In this document: piece by piece, positions 1 through 11,013 of the stretch
Layout of the letters: every line of letters starts with the position of its first letter
How positions within the stretch are numbered: the stretch's first letter is position 1
Assembly: GCA_050084515.1 (NCBI GenBank)
Contig: CM114271.1
Coordinates: 14,198,001 to 14,262,000 of the forward strand
DNA from: Blasia pusilla
Lineage: Eukaryota > Marchantiophyta > Marchantiopsida > Blasiales
Direction: 5' to 3'
DNA: 64,000 nucleotides
Translations under genes and position numbers: made by a program
Notes under the pieces: model-generated
Told to the model about the DNA's origin: nothing
Seen by the model: only the letters and a program-made list of their open reading frames with translations
Database searches by the model: none

Positions 1-2165
1 CGGTTTGGAGCGACGAATCCATGAAGCTTGCAGATCCAGAACCGGTCCGGTCAACAATTGGGGGTATCACTCCGGATCATCCTTCTCCATACATTCATCG
101 CCTTCGCTCTCGATCCGTGACCCATACCGTACCACGTTAGGATCTTCCCAAATGTCGGACCACATAATTTGCACTTTGAAAGTAGGAAGGTCACATATTC
201 AACTTCGGACCCTTGTGAGATGTGATCATTTGAAAAGCGGTAAGCTCTAATGTGAATATCCTTCAACGTGAACATGTATTATTATCAGAGATTCTCTGGA
301 ACAAAATTAGAAAAAAATTGAATTTATATGCATCATATCGCATACTATACACTAAAAAAATTCTTCAAAACACTTTTTATTTCTTTAAACAAGTTGGGGT
401 CACTTAAGGGTAATGATGAGAGATTACTCATCATTAGCCGGTAAGGAAAGATGAACGTTCGAGCCGGTGTTTTGTGCTTCCAGAATTGACAACAGGGAGC
501 ACAAACAAAAACCCTTCCATACATTTCAGTCCTCCTGTCATTGCCATCCATCCATAAGTTCATGGCACGGCGGTGAAACGTTGACACTCCGCTCTCGAGG
601 CACGAGTCTTTCAGTTACTTGACGGACTGCAGACTGTAGAGATCGTTTTGTCCTCCCTCGATTATTATTAAAAAATGCATGAGGGTTCGACTTTTAGTTT
701 CTTATTTTGATTATGGTTAGGAAAGCAGAGGAGAGCACCATGAGAGGAAATTGTTTAGAGGGTTTGAAAGGAAGGGACTACTTTTTTAAGAAATTCAAAG
801 TAAGGTAGGTTTGGGATTTTTTTCTCCTAAATAAGAAAAAATTGTAATGAGGAGAAATTATTTTTCTTCCTAAATGAAAAGATGGATTGAAGGAATTTTC
901 AAATAGCAAAAGGACCTGAAATTGAGATTTTTAAACGAGGGATCTCCGAAAGGAAAATTATAAAAATTATAAAAATTATTAATAAAACCCACTTTGGCTT
1001 TTCTTAATGGAAAAAATTACTATAATGAACTAATGCAACATGATGGGCATTCTATGTGGTTAGGGGATCCAACTGGCCATGGTTATCCGACTAGTGTCAC
1101 AATTCTCCTTTCTCGAATTCGGTGCCTCAATAATTTTCCTTTCACGAATGATGGACAGAGTGCTAAGTTGCTAACATGGACGGAGAATAGAAAAAAATGA
1201 GGATGGATGAAATGGAGGGGACGAACTTGCACAAAGCGGATTGAGAGGAAAAATGGCCAATAATATGGAGAGAGAAAATTTTGAAAACCCTAAGTTCAAC
1301 GTTGCAACTCAGAACTAATTCATGTAGAGATACGTAAAGATCAGGACAGAAAGTTCCATAGCGCAACAGTTATTGAGAAGACTTAGTCCGAAGAAGTCGA
1401 TCAAGGAACCAATTAATCACTGCGCGGTTTATGAACCCTCGAACATGGCAAGCACCACAACAAGAGAAAATCAATCAAGGGATCAAGTAATTTCGTCCGC
1501 TGGAAATCACACGGTGTCTTGGCAAACACCGATCAGAAAGGGATTTTGATCCATCAATGGTTTTTTGTGAGAAAAACTGGACATTACTAGCAAACAATGC
1601 TACCGTAGCCGTCAAATGCAAGCTCATGACACGCGACGATGCTAAAAGAACTGCGAATGCAGTTCACATGTTGTGAAATTTCCACGGGTCGCATAAGTTT
1701 TACGGCTGAAGAGAGTCCTCCCTCGACGCACAAAGTAGTCGAATGAATCCATATGAGCTCACGGGCCCCTGCCTGAGGACCACCTTGTCCAAACATTTTG
1801 AATCCTTCATCCTACAATCGTCTTCGCAGATTTCCTACCCCTGTCTGTATACAACGTTTTACAACGTGCATCGTTTCACTTTCCCCCAGCTTAGAGCCCT
1901 TGATCTCCACGCAAAGTCCTTTGATTGCCTCTACTAGACATTGGAAATCGAGGTAGGAGGTAGGATATCTGTCTAGAGTACGCTGCACGGGAAGCTTGCA
2001 ATGTGAACTTGAAAATGAAATTAGGTATATTAAGCATATCACATATGCTGGATTCAACTAATTTAAAAGCTTTGTAGTCTCGACTTGTCTTATCAATATA
2101 GAGAAACCTATCTTCCATCTCGATTGGACTTGCCCTTGATTGTTCATAGGAACATTGTGAACCAA
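1..2165. other. no recognisable gene
   Basis: I see no conserved coding signal, tRNA or rRNA here. Open frames are short (under about 95 codons) and lie on both strands without shared motifs. The stretch at about 1812-2165 lies directly downstream of a decayed Gypsy gag-protease on the minus strand, so it may be the older remains of that element's pol, but I recognise no RT or integrase motif in it. AT-rich runs fill about 650-1000. Confidence 0.5.
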
Positions 2166-3382
2166 TCACATTTGTATCTGCTTGTCTTTCACTAAGACGC
2201 TCAACCTTAGTGGCATTTGTCTTAGGTCTGTCTCATACGCATTCCAAAGTGTGTTCCCCAAGACTCCTTCTATCTCGTCCATCTCGCACAAGGTGAAGTT
2301 CTCCTTCAACTCGAATATTCCACATCCAAATATTAATCCCAAAACTAAATTTGAGATTTGATGTGATTTGTCTCCAACAAAGCCCACATAAATGGGCTTG
2401 TCCGCCCGGGTGATTGTCAAACCCTACTCCTTCTCTATTCTCGAGCTCAAGAAGGAGTGCAAAGTACATGTATCAATTAGAAACATCACATGGTGATTAG
2501 CGATCTTGGATCTTAGGTACATAAAATTGGATGTCCTCTTGGTGATTTGAAGGGAATTCTCTAGATCTTCCGCCAACAAATACTTAGCAGCAAGCACAAT
2601 CATACTCCAATCACTAATAGTAAGCTTAATGCACCCCTTGGCCATGTGCACGGGCTCACCACACTTGTAGAAAGTCATCTTGGCGTTCCCTGACTTTAGA
2701 TACAGAGCCCCTTTTGGCTTCGTATTAGATTCATCTCATTTTTCTAATATCAGGGTGAGAGACTCTCCGTTGTCTCGTTCACCCCCACTCCATGCCCTTT
2801 TGGATGCCCCCTTGTTTTTCTGTACCTTTGGAAACTTTTCTATTCAAAGGGTCATTGGACTTGGACCTCATCGTCTCGAATCCACTCCCCGAGTTTCAAG
2901 AGTCCTATGCACATCTTCGCTAACTGTGGAATTTGAAAGAGATCCTTTTCAACACTAAAGAAGATAATCTTCTCAGCATACTCGTCCATTTTGGGTAGTG
3001 AGTTCAGTTTTGCACTAAACTCACGCACATACGCGCTTAGGGATCCTATTTGCCTTAGACACACAAACTCCACCCTGTCTCGAAATGCTTGGTTCTTTGG
3101 AGTGAATCAATCTCCAATCAACACCTTGAACTCCTCCCAACTCAAAGATGACACATTGGCTGAATTTTCCTCTCGATGAGTCGTCCATCATTGGAGCGCA
3201 TGATCCTTTAGAAACATGACTGCTACATTAACTTTATCCTTCTCTTCAACCCTTTGCGCCTTGAAGTAGAGCTCCAACTCAATAAGGAACTCCTTTACCT
3301 TGCGACATCTCCCCATTCCGATGACTGGTGTGGGAAAAGTTTTCTTACAAAGCTTCTTACTGGAAATAGAAGCTTTATCCAA
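2166..3382 (-). pseudogene. decayed Gypsy gag-protease unrelated to the methyltransferase elements
   Basis: Read on the minus strand from 3382, frames give a retrotransposon gag core of the usual plant Gypsy type: VKEFLIELELYFKAQ, then VAVMFLKDHALQ, and further on SLSAYVREFSAKLNSLP. At about 2670 there is one zinc-knuckle remnant, YKCGEPVHMAKGC, whose first Cys is changed. After it, FLIDTCTLHSFLS at about 2490 looks like a retropepsin active site (D-T-x). Frames are broken by stops and shifts, so it is not functional. No RT follows in recognisable form. The gag differs clearly from the gag of the other elements in the window, so this is a separate and apparently older Gypsy lineage. Copy A lies just beyond its upstream side. 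Confidence 0.7.
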
Positions 3383-3801
3383 CTCTAACTAGAAGAGAAT
3401 AAAAGTCGCAAGGAGAATTAGGCTTGCAATTACGAATTAGGCTTGTAATATAGCCTAGGGCCTCTTAAGTTGAGATAAAGATTAGGCCTAATTCAAGCAA
3501 TCTTTGGATCGGATACTATGATCTCACTCCCCAAAAATTTGATGCCGACTGCAGGAGTGCTGGGACGACGCGATGACGAAAATGAAATTGCGAAACAAAA
3601 TTTGAACGATTGTTTCTACGTGAAACCTTCCAACATCCTCGCCTTGCGTGGTCAGTGACTCTATGGTATAGAGGGCGGGGGCCATCAAGGAAAAATCTTC
3701 ATATACTTTGAGTGACGTGAATGAGTTCAGGTCTGTCTGACAACAGTATATACCCTCATCTTTCGATCCGTTCAAACTTGCAACTTTCAGAATGTGCCCC
3801 C
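3383..3801. other. flank of copy A
   Basis: No gene is seen. About 45 bases at 3448-3490 (core cctagggcctctt) recur as an inverted, slightly diverged copy at about 12527-12570, just beyond the other end of copy A. The sequence directly before copy A ends in gtgccccc. The sequence after copy A begins gccctc, so a clean target duplication is not evident. Confidence 0.45.
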
Positions 3802-4285
3802 TGTCACATCTGAGTAGCCAATAGGTCGAGATCTATCGTGGATAGGGCGTAGGAGCCAGCTGACTATCTTGAGTGTAACTTTGTCCCACGGTGTCGGATG
3901 AGGTTGAAGATAGGTCCATTGTGTCAGGAACATCGTTTCTGACAACTTTCATGTTGAGGTCTTTTACAGCCGGGTGACTAGTTGACCAGGTCACCCGCCC
4001 CTAGTAACCTGTGCGCGCAGGTTACCAAGGGGAGGACTATTTTTAGGGGAAGAGCCTTTTGGCTCTTCCCAACCCTATATAAGAGAGGAAGATGGCTTTC
4101 CTAAGCCATCTTTCTCATGTTGGGCCGTTGGAGCACCTCCCTTGTATGTGTGTGAGCTAGGACTAGGGTGCTAGCGTCCGGATTTCTTGATAGCACAAGG
4201 TGGACTGAGGAGGCCGATGTAGATTGAGGAGTGGAGTTTTAGGCCGGGTGTGCCGTTTTTACTACTCTTTATCTTTACATGAGAA
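3802..4285 (+). repeat. copy A 5' terminal block (A1, LTR-like) with TATA box
   Basis: It starts TGTCACATCTGAG. The same block is found at 59529 (plus), 45834 (plus, diverged) and 56845 (minus). A TATA box (TATATAA, 4076-4082) sits downstream of three palindromes and upstream of a fourth: GGGTGAC/GTCACCC (3972-3996), GTAACCTG/CAGGTTAC (4004-4025), GGGAAGAGCC/GGCTCTTCCC (4047-4070) and GATGGCTT/AAGCCATC (4091-4110). The 3' limit is approximate because no second A block exists in this copy. I see no canonical initiator-Met tRNA primer site after it. Confidence 0.7.
4076..4082 (+). promoter_or_regulatory. TATA box of copy A
   Basis: TATATAA lies between a 10-bp-arm palindrome that ends 5 bases upstream and the GATGGCTT/AAGCCATC hairpin downstream. 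The same arrangement recurs in copies E (about 59785) and K (about 56570, minus), which supports it as the element promoter. Transcription would start around the downstream hairpin; that position is inferred. Confidence 0.6.
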
Positions 4286-5107
4286 ACAGCGAGCGACGGA
4301 CGGCGGGCGGCGACGGCGCGCCTCCCTCCCCCCCCCCCCTCCAACGTGGTAGGACGGAGCATGGTCGATGGGTGTGCACTTGTAGCGAACGTGGTAGGAC
4401 GGACGAGGTCGGTCTGGAAAACGCCGTGGCGCATGGGGAACGTGATGGCAGGGAGGATGTCGACATGGTGAGTGAACGACATAATTGGACAGCGGGCGTG
4501 ACATGATGTTTTGGGGAGTGACAGGGCGTTGCGAGAGTTGACAATGAAGGGGCAGTGTGCATGATGCCGACGGGTTATCCGCATCTGTTGACGGGAGGAT
4601 CGACGTGTTGGTCGAGGAGAGTGTTGTGTTGCGGAAATTGTCATATCATGTGGAGGAGTGCATGTTGACGGTGCAGCAGGTTGGAGGGCGTGATCAAGTT
4701 ATCCATTCGAGTCTCTTTTCCCGCACTTGTCGTGTGTGATTGAGAGTGCTAGGTATCGGGTAGTAGCTGGTGCTAGGTGGGTGCAGTGATGGTGACGAGT
4801 GTAGATTATTTTCATGTGTAGCATGTTGGTGGATATACGGCGGTTGCCGAGTAGGGGTCGCGTGTATGACCCGAGAGAGTGTCGCTAGGTTAGATGAGTC
4901 AGTTGGGAGGCTCATGGTGAGCCCGAGTGTTGAGCGTGCGTGAGGCCGGGTATGTCATCACGGGATTGATGTTAGCATAGGTGAGCTAGTGAGGCGTGTG
5001 GGAGACTCTCGGTGAGTCTGAGTGCTTGAGCGGGTGAGACAGGGTTTGTCATCACGGCGTTCTTCCAGGGTTCGGAAGAATGGGGTAGTGCGAGTAGTAG
5101 TAGTGGT
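4286..5107 (+). other. copy A leader
   Basis: This is the untranslated leader between the A block and gag. The first part is shortened and GC-rich (a C-run at about 4330) compared with copy E. From about 4560 it matches copy E 61330-61890 closely. The AGCGCT leader motif of the other copies is missing here, consistent with a deletion. No coding signal is seen before the gag frame. Confidence 0.5.
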
Positions 5108-6538
5108 GTGACACGGAGTGGAGTGAGATACCGAGGGGCTACTAGTGAGGAGCTACCTTGCCATCCATGCGTGGCTGGATCGTCATTACTGGACATTGGG
5201 TCTGGTAACGAGATCACAGACAGAGACAGTAGTACTTGGCAGGAGATGGACGACATGGGCCATCGGGGCATGCGTCGTTTCTCGGGTGCAGTGGGCACCA
5301 TCGACTTAGATGATTTTACCCAGGAGTTCGACACATGGTGCGACTTCCAAGAGATACGGACCCCGACACGGTTCAACCCTTTCATGGCATGGAAGGGGTT
5401 GTTCTAGCACTTGGAGGGTCCTCCGATGGATGACTACATGGAGTTTCAATCACTATATTCAGTAGAGATCGATGCGTGGAGGATGTATTGGGCTCCAGGG
5501 TATGTGTCCACTTGTATTCGCGAGGCATATGATGGGATTGTGAGAGGAGAGAGACCCACACCATCAGCCCGGAGACTAGATGGAGAGGAGGGCAGTGAGA
5601 CAAGCGATGTGGCAAAGACCTCTGGTGGTAGAGGGACACCCAGCTTCAGCCCCACAGTGGAGTTCTTCCGACAGTTGGGGAAGAGTTACCAGGGCGTACG
5701 CATCGACAAGTTGAAGAGTCTACAGGATTTTCAGCGACGATCGGGTGAGAGTCTGAGAGAGGCATTCACACGCATGAGGAGGCTCATTATTGCTACATTT
5801 GGAGTGACTGAGGTGCAGTCAGTCCAGTATTGGTACGGGGTTATGGACCGAGAACTATGGAGAGTCCGAGATGCGGTGATAATTCATTCAGCGAAGCCCA
5901 CATTGAAGGTGGTCTTTGAGTTGTCTGAGCGTATTGAGCTCAACATGAGTGAGGAGCAGGTAGTGACCGCTGGATTTTCTCGAGAGTCGACGAGTCCACG
6001 AGCGACGGTGACCCCACAGGTGCCACAGCAAGCACCAATACCACGGGAGCGGGCCAATGTGCCTAGAGAGCAGGGCGGGTACCATGAGCCTATGAGGCAA
6101 CGACCCGCACCTACATATGTTGTCCAGCAGGGACCGATGTGGTCTTGTTGGACGTGTGGAGGGGCCCATAGGCAGAGAGAGTGCCTACAGCATGGGAGAG
6201 GACCACGGCGCCCGATTGCTCAGAGCCACGAGAGGATGGTCCCACCACACACCAGTGTGACCATTGCCCACGGATATGGTCACACTAGGGATAGATGTTT
6301 TGACCTTCGCCGAGGGGCACGTCCAGAGGTAGGCCGAGGGCCTGGGGGCGGTCGTCCTAGAGGAGGTAGGGGAGTTCTTCCTGGACGTGGTGGTAGAGGA
6401 CCACCACCAGCCAGAGGAGATGGAGCAAGAGCACCAGAGCCGACACTTCTCTCACGCATCGATCACTTGGAGCAGAGGATTGCTGCCATGACGATGATGC
6501 ATCTTAGGGAAGGCACGGAGCTGCGGCGGCTAGTGTGA
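5108..6538 (+). pseudogene. copy A gag with one in-frame stop
   Basis: One frame runs from 5108 to 6538, interrupted only by a TAG at 5405-5407 where copies E and B have Gln (LFQHL). The N-terminal half carries the gag core (MAWKGL, EGPPMDDYMEF, EFFRQLGKSYQGV, LREAFTRMRRL). At about 6147 there is a zinc knuckle CWTCGGAHRQREC, followed by a second that is degenerate here but reads CDHCHRYGHTRD in copy E. A Gly/Arg-rich stretch and a short coiled segment (SRIDHLEQRIAAM) end the protein. Gag would form the RNA-packaging particle. The start codon is uncertain because the frame is open upstream. Confidence 0.8.
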
Positions 6539-6851
6539 CTCGGCTTCTACCTCTTACCCGACCGGGTGAGGATCTCTTGATATGGGATTTATGTGTAGTG
6601 CAGCCCAGGTTGAGGCAGCTGCAGTGGTGACTCGGGGTGCTGCGAGAGGCACCAAGCCATCGAGAGGTGGAGTTGAGATTGACCCACAAGAGGGGACCGA
6701 TGGGCGGCAGGCCAGGGTTCCACAGTCGTTCACATTGTCAAAGGCACTACACACACCATCGATGGTGCCTCGACGACCAGCGGTGCCTACAGTTTAGGCA
6801 CCTACGTCGACGTCACGAGGAGTTGGAGTGACAACTCCTATGCCGGCTTGA
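6539..6851 (+). other. gag-protease spacer of copy A
   Basis: This stretch is strongly conserved with copy E 63241-63560 but is broken in frame in both. It probably encoded a linker between gag and protease. No domain is recognised. Confidence 0.5.
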
Positions 6852-7560
6852 GTGGAGTCACTGTCGACCATAGTGTTGGAGGTGGCCACCAGAGTGAGTC
6901 AGACTCCGCTATTTTCCGCCATAGAGTTGGCGACGTTGGGAGTTGGACCAGCTGAGGTGTTCCGGTTGGCCGCCACGTTGTGTGAGCGTGGAGAGATGAC
7001 TGCTTCTTGTTCAGAGGTAGTTGAGGAGGTGGTGGACTTGCCCTCAGAGCCGGGGCTTGGGACGTTCCCCACAGAGTCATGGCATGCGGAGGCGGCGAAG
7101 TTGGTAGATATGCCAGCTCGACCGGCCATAGAACAAGCAGTGGTGACACCTGGAGTAGTGTTACTGGATAACCGAGGTGGAGTATTTCGCTTGGTTAGTC
7201 CGACGGGGAAAGTATACCACCCGCAGCGCGTCCTAATTGATTCGGGAGCGCAACCCTTGATGTTAGGGAAGGCGGCGTGTTTAGCGTTGGGGTTACGGAA
7301 GGCCGACATTGAGCCTTGTCCTTCCGATCTGAGACCTCGATTCGGGCGTATCACCCACTCAGTATATGACTCGACAGGAGATTGTTGTGAGAGTCCAGCC
7401 AGAGCATGCGACGGATAGTGCTATGGTGCGCACACGTGCGATTACGACACCAGCTGAGTCGTACGATGTGTTGGTGGGGAGTAGAGTGTTATATCCCCTA
7501 GGATTCATCCTTGACTTTTGGGAGGAGACCGTTTCTTATCGGCCAGGATGGCGGTCAGGT
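6852..7560 (+). pseudogene. copy A aspartic protease region
   Basis: The frame from 6852 reaches RVLIDSGAQPLMLGKAA at about 7230, a retropepsin active-site loop (D-S-G-A) with the flanking hydrophobic residues typical of Gypsy proteases. A frameshift near 7370 moves the remainder (YDVLVGSRVLYPLGF, then FWEETVSYRPG) into another frame. That part is the usual C-terminal flap and substrate region. The protease would mature the polyprotein. Copies B, C and E keep the same DSGAQPLMLGK signature. Confidence 0.75.
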
Positions 7561-7929
7561 GACGGCTGGATGAGTCAGTTACCCGTGCAGTTTGCGGGAC
7601 GAGGTGGTCGATCACGAGGCGAGTCTGTGACCACGTTGGCAGCTTTCATAGGTAGTGTTAGCTGGCCAAGAGAGTTGTTGGAGGGGAACGCACATGCGGA
7701 GGATGTCCCAGTAGCGGATAGTCCCATGGAGAGAGAGGCCATGGCGGGTGACTCTTCCCATGTTGGCGAGGCCTCTTCACCATTGTGGGGTACGGCTCAA
7801 GAGCTACAGAGGAGTGCCGACGACCTCGTGAGGCACGCGTGGAGTCATGTTTTTATCCCACAGCCGCGAGTCACGTGGCAATCGGGCTCTTGGAGTGGAG
7901 ACGATGACCCCACAAGATACCACACCTGT
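7561..7929 (+). other. protease-methyltransferase linker of copy A
   Basis: Coding-like sequence continues from the protease frame (WPRELLEGN and an acidic stretch). No known domain is recognised. In copy B the equivalent region contains a 21-bp tandem repeat encoding a heptad. Confidence 0.45.
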
Positions 7930-8905
7930 TGTGTGGCAGTGCCCAGAGGAGGGTGTTAGGGTGTTAGATCTCTTCGGAGGGATTAGCACCGGATTGGCTG
8001 CACTATTGCAGGCGGGCATACGGGTGCATCAAGTACCTTTATGTGAGAGAGATGAGACGCTGGCGAGTATCATTCTGAAAGACGTGGCGAGATTGGTCTA
8101 GAGGTATCCTGAGTTGTTGTTGGTATCTGCAGTACGAGGATACCAGCATACGCTACCCGCCGACATCTCTTTGGTGGGGGCGCAGGATCTGGATAGAGTT
8201 GGCACCATTCATTTGGTGATTTTTGGATGGCCATGTTAGGGTCATTCATCAGCTGGCCGAGGATTTGGATTGCAGGATCCGAGGTCATGGATGTTTTGGG
8301 AGATGCGGCGAATATTACGACACTTGCAAGAGAGTCAGATATGTACTCCAGCGTACATTTTGGAGAACGTGTTGTTGTTGGGAGACACTCGTGCACGTGT
8401 GATGACGAGTGTACATTAGGTGAGGTCCTGGTTGGGACCTGTTGTGTTGTTAGATGCAGCGAGAGTTGGGTCACGTGCCCATCGTCCACGACTGTGGTGG
8501 ACGAACCTGATACCATAAGAGGTACTGAGTCGAGCATACAGTGGAGTCCAGAGAGCACCATATCTCACAGTGGATGCTATTTTGGGCTCAGGCGTCGATC
8601 TCAGGTGGTGACACGGGATGATAGACCACCGTTGGCCATGGCCAATAGGGTGGGGTAGTTGAGGGAAGCCTTACCTACGTTGGTGAGCTTCCCAGCATCC
8701 CATGCCTTTCGTTAGGGAGGGCCAGGCATGATTTGGGATGAGGTGACCAGAGCATTGGAGGAGCCTACAGCAGATGAGTGCGAGCGTGCCATGGGGTTCA
8801 CTACCGGTACTACGGCGATGCCAGGGATGACTGAGGCATCACGGAGGCAGTGTGGGGCGGCGATGGACCTCAACTATCTCACATGGATAGTCAGCCTAGG
8901 TATGG
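7930..8905 (+). pseudogene. copy A C5-cytosine DNA methyltransferase domain (DNMT3-like), inactivated
   Basis: Conserved motifs follow in the non-rearranged order. Motif I is VLDLFGGISTGLAALLQAG (from 7961). Motif IV is IFGWPC, with the catalytic Cys codon at 8234-8236, then GHSSAGRGFGLQDPRS and FWE. Motif VI is ILENV (about 8357). Motif VIII is AHRPRLWWTNL (about 8474). The motif IX/X region is ERAMGF, then ASRR and AMDLNYLTWI (about 8775-8895). Such enzymes methylate C5 of cytosine using S-adenosylmethionine. The motif order and the HRxRxxWxNL element fit DNMT3 or DNMT1 rather than DRM. A TAG (8237-8239) directly follows the catalytic Cys, and other stops and a frameshift precede motif IX. 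The domain lies between protease and RT and is shared with copies B, C, D and J. Confidence 0.88.
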
Positions 8906-9201
8906 TTGAGCAGAGACGGATGCGAGTGTCATCCATGCCGTCACGTCCACGAGTTGGACCATTGCCTATAGGGTCTGTACAGGCATTGGCAGGGGGCGAG
9001 ACGAGGAGAGATAGACACCCATGGACTTCTTGGGACGTCGTTCGAGCAGAGAGTGCGAAGGCGGCTAGAGTAGCACATGTTCATTTTTCGGATGTGGAGC
9101 ATGGTGTAGGAGGTTAGAGTGGAGTGGCTGTTGCGGAGGTGGCTAGGGTTGCTACATAGCAACCAAAGCCGGAGGTTGCGTCCTCTCCGAGTGAGGTCAC
9201 G
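8906..9201 (+). other. methyltransferase-RT linker of copy A
   Basis: Degenerate linker frames are conserved with copies B, C and D (AEQRR, then RHPWTSWDV). No domain is recognised. Confidence 0.5.
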
Positions 9202-11013
9202 ATGGAGACTTGGGAGCCTGTGATAGGTCTCAAGTTGATAGGAGGAGAGCGACGGCGAGTTCAAAGGTTTCTGAGAGGGCATGTCAGTTGTTTTGCCTTC
9301 AGTATGAGAGACTTGGGTACGCTGAAGGGTCCCGGGATACGGATTGAGTTGGCTAGTGATACGCCGATCTTTCGTCGACCCTGCAGGTATTCTGATATGG
9401 AGCGAGCCTTGATTGAGCAGAGTCGGAGGACTTGTTGGAGGCAGGACTTGTGGAGTTATCACAAGGGGAGTATGCATGTGCCACAGTCATGCCGGCGAAG
9501 AAGGATATGTATGGCAATTGGACGGATAGGCGGATGTGTGGAGATTACCGTCCTATCAACCGACAAACGAGGCCAGATCGGTACACCATGCCTACTCTTG
9601 AGGAGATCTTTGATGCGGTAGGGCATGCAAAGATCTTCAGTACTTTAGATCTCCGTGTTGGCTATCATCAGCTTCCTATCAGGTTGGAGGACAAGGAGAA
9701 GACAGCATTCTGGGGGATAGATCGGTTCGGGAGAGATTGCTTGTATCAGTGGCGGTTGTTACCATTTGGGTTGAAGAACGCGCCTGCAGAGTTTCAAAGA
9801 GTGATGGATAGGATTCTGGCTGGCTTGGATTTTGTACGATGTTACATAGATGATATTCTTATCTTCAATTCCACGGTTGAGGAGCATGAGTGACACTTGG
9901 AGGAGGTGTTTCGGCGATTGCGATTACATGGGTGAAGTTACATCCGGAAAGTGCAGATTCTTTCAGGAGCAGATTGAGTACTTGGGACACACCATATACC
10001 CGAGTGGGTTAGGCGTTCAGCAGACAAAGGTAGAGGCTATTGCGTAGATTCCATGCCCTACACATGTGAGTCGAGTCCGAGCATTTCTTGGAGTGGCGAA
10101 CTTCTATCGACGGTATGTCAAGGGTTTTAGTGCGATCGCAAAGTCTTTGACCTTGTTGACGAGACTTGATCAGGTTTGGTTGTGGGGAGATGATCAGGAG
10201 CGAGCATTTCAAGAGCTCAAGGACAGGTTGACGTCCTCACCCATTTTACAGAGACTGGTTAGGGGTTGCCCATTCCAATTACATACGGATTGGAGTATGT
10301 TGGGTCTAGGAGCAGTGCTTACTCAGAGGGATGACAAGGAGAGGGAGTTTGTTGTGGCTTACGCGAGCCAATCAAACAACATTGCAGAGGCGATGTACAG
10401 CTCCTATAAGGGAGAGTGCTTGGCTGCAGTGTGGGCCGTGGCACATTTCAAGTGCTATTTATTCGACAACCCTTTCACAGTTATCATTGATCATCAGCCG
10501 TTGAGGTGGTTGATGGAGTCCGACAAGCTTACAGGCAAGCTTGCCAGGTGGGCTCTATTACTACAGGAGTATGAGTTTGAGGTGGTTCATAGGCCAGGTC
10601 GGCTGAACCAGATAGCGGATGGGTTGAGTCGTAACCCATGTCCGAGTCAGAGAGACGACATAGGAGCTCGATGGCACGGAGAGAGTGATGAGGAGATGGT
10701 GCCCAGTTGGCATGCATCTGCCTATCTTTGTGGGTTGACTATGGCAGGTCAGCCACAAGTGATGACTCCAGTGGTGGGATTGGATGATGAGTCTTTGGAT
10801 CCGGAGGTTAGTGAGGAGGCGATAGGTGGTCGTGATATCCATGACGACGTGGAGGTTGTGGAGTTCTTGCGCACTGGCGTCATTGGGAGTACAGTGAGTG
10901 CTAGGGAGCGGGATCGGATCCTACTGAGAGCCAAGAGGTTCAGGTGGGAGGGGACTCACATTTTGCGGGTATGGGGAGATGGTAGAATACGAGTGGTACC
11001 TCATCCTTCCTAG
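9202..11013 (+). pseudogene. copy A reverse transcriptase and RNase H
   Basis: The RT begins near METWEPVIGLKL, followed by IRIELASDTPIFRRPCRYS, the standard Gypsy RT N-terminus. After a frameshift at about 9425 it continues with MCGDYRPINRQT, FSTLDLRVGYHQLPI, LPFGLKNAPAEFQRVMD and the catalytic CYIDDIL (about 9843). A further shift near 9930 is followed by YLGHTIY. RNase H follows from about 10066 with TDWSMLGLGAVLTQ, the E in YKGECLAAVWAVAHF and the D in IIDHQPLRWL. Stops and two shifts make it non-functional. The domain order RT-RNase H-integrase places it in Ty3/Gypsy rather than Copia. Confidence 0.88.

Noticed and set aside
4171-4644. A 157-codon minus-strand frame in the copy A leader
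   Set aside because: Antisense to leader and A-block sequence; the His/Pro/Ser/Arg-rich composition fits a frame opened by GC-rich non-coding DNA.
7847-8905. A host DNMT gene into which a retrotransposon inserted
   Set aside because: The domain has the same place and flanks in at least four copies on both strands, so it belongs to the element.
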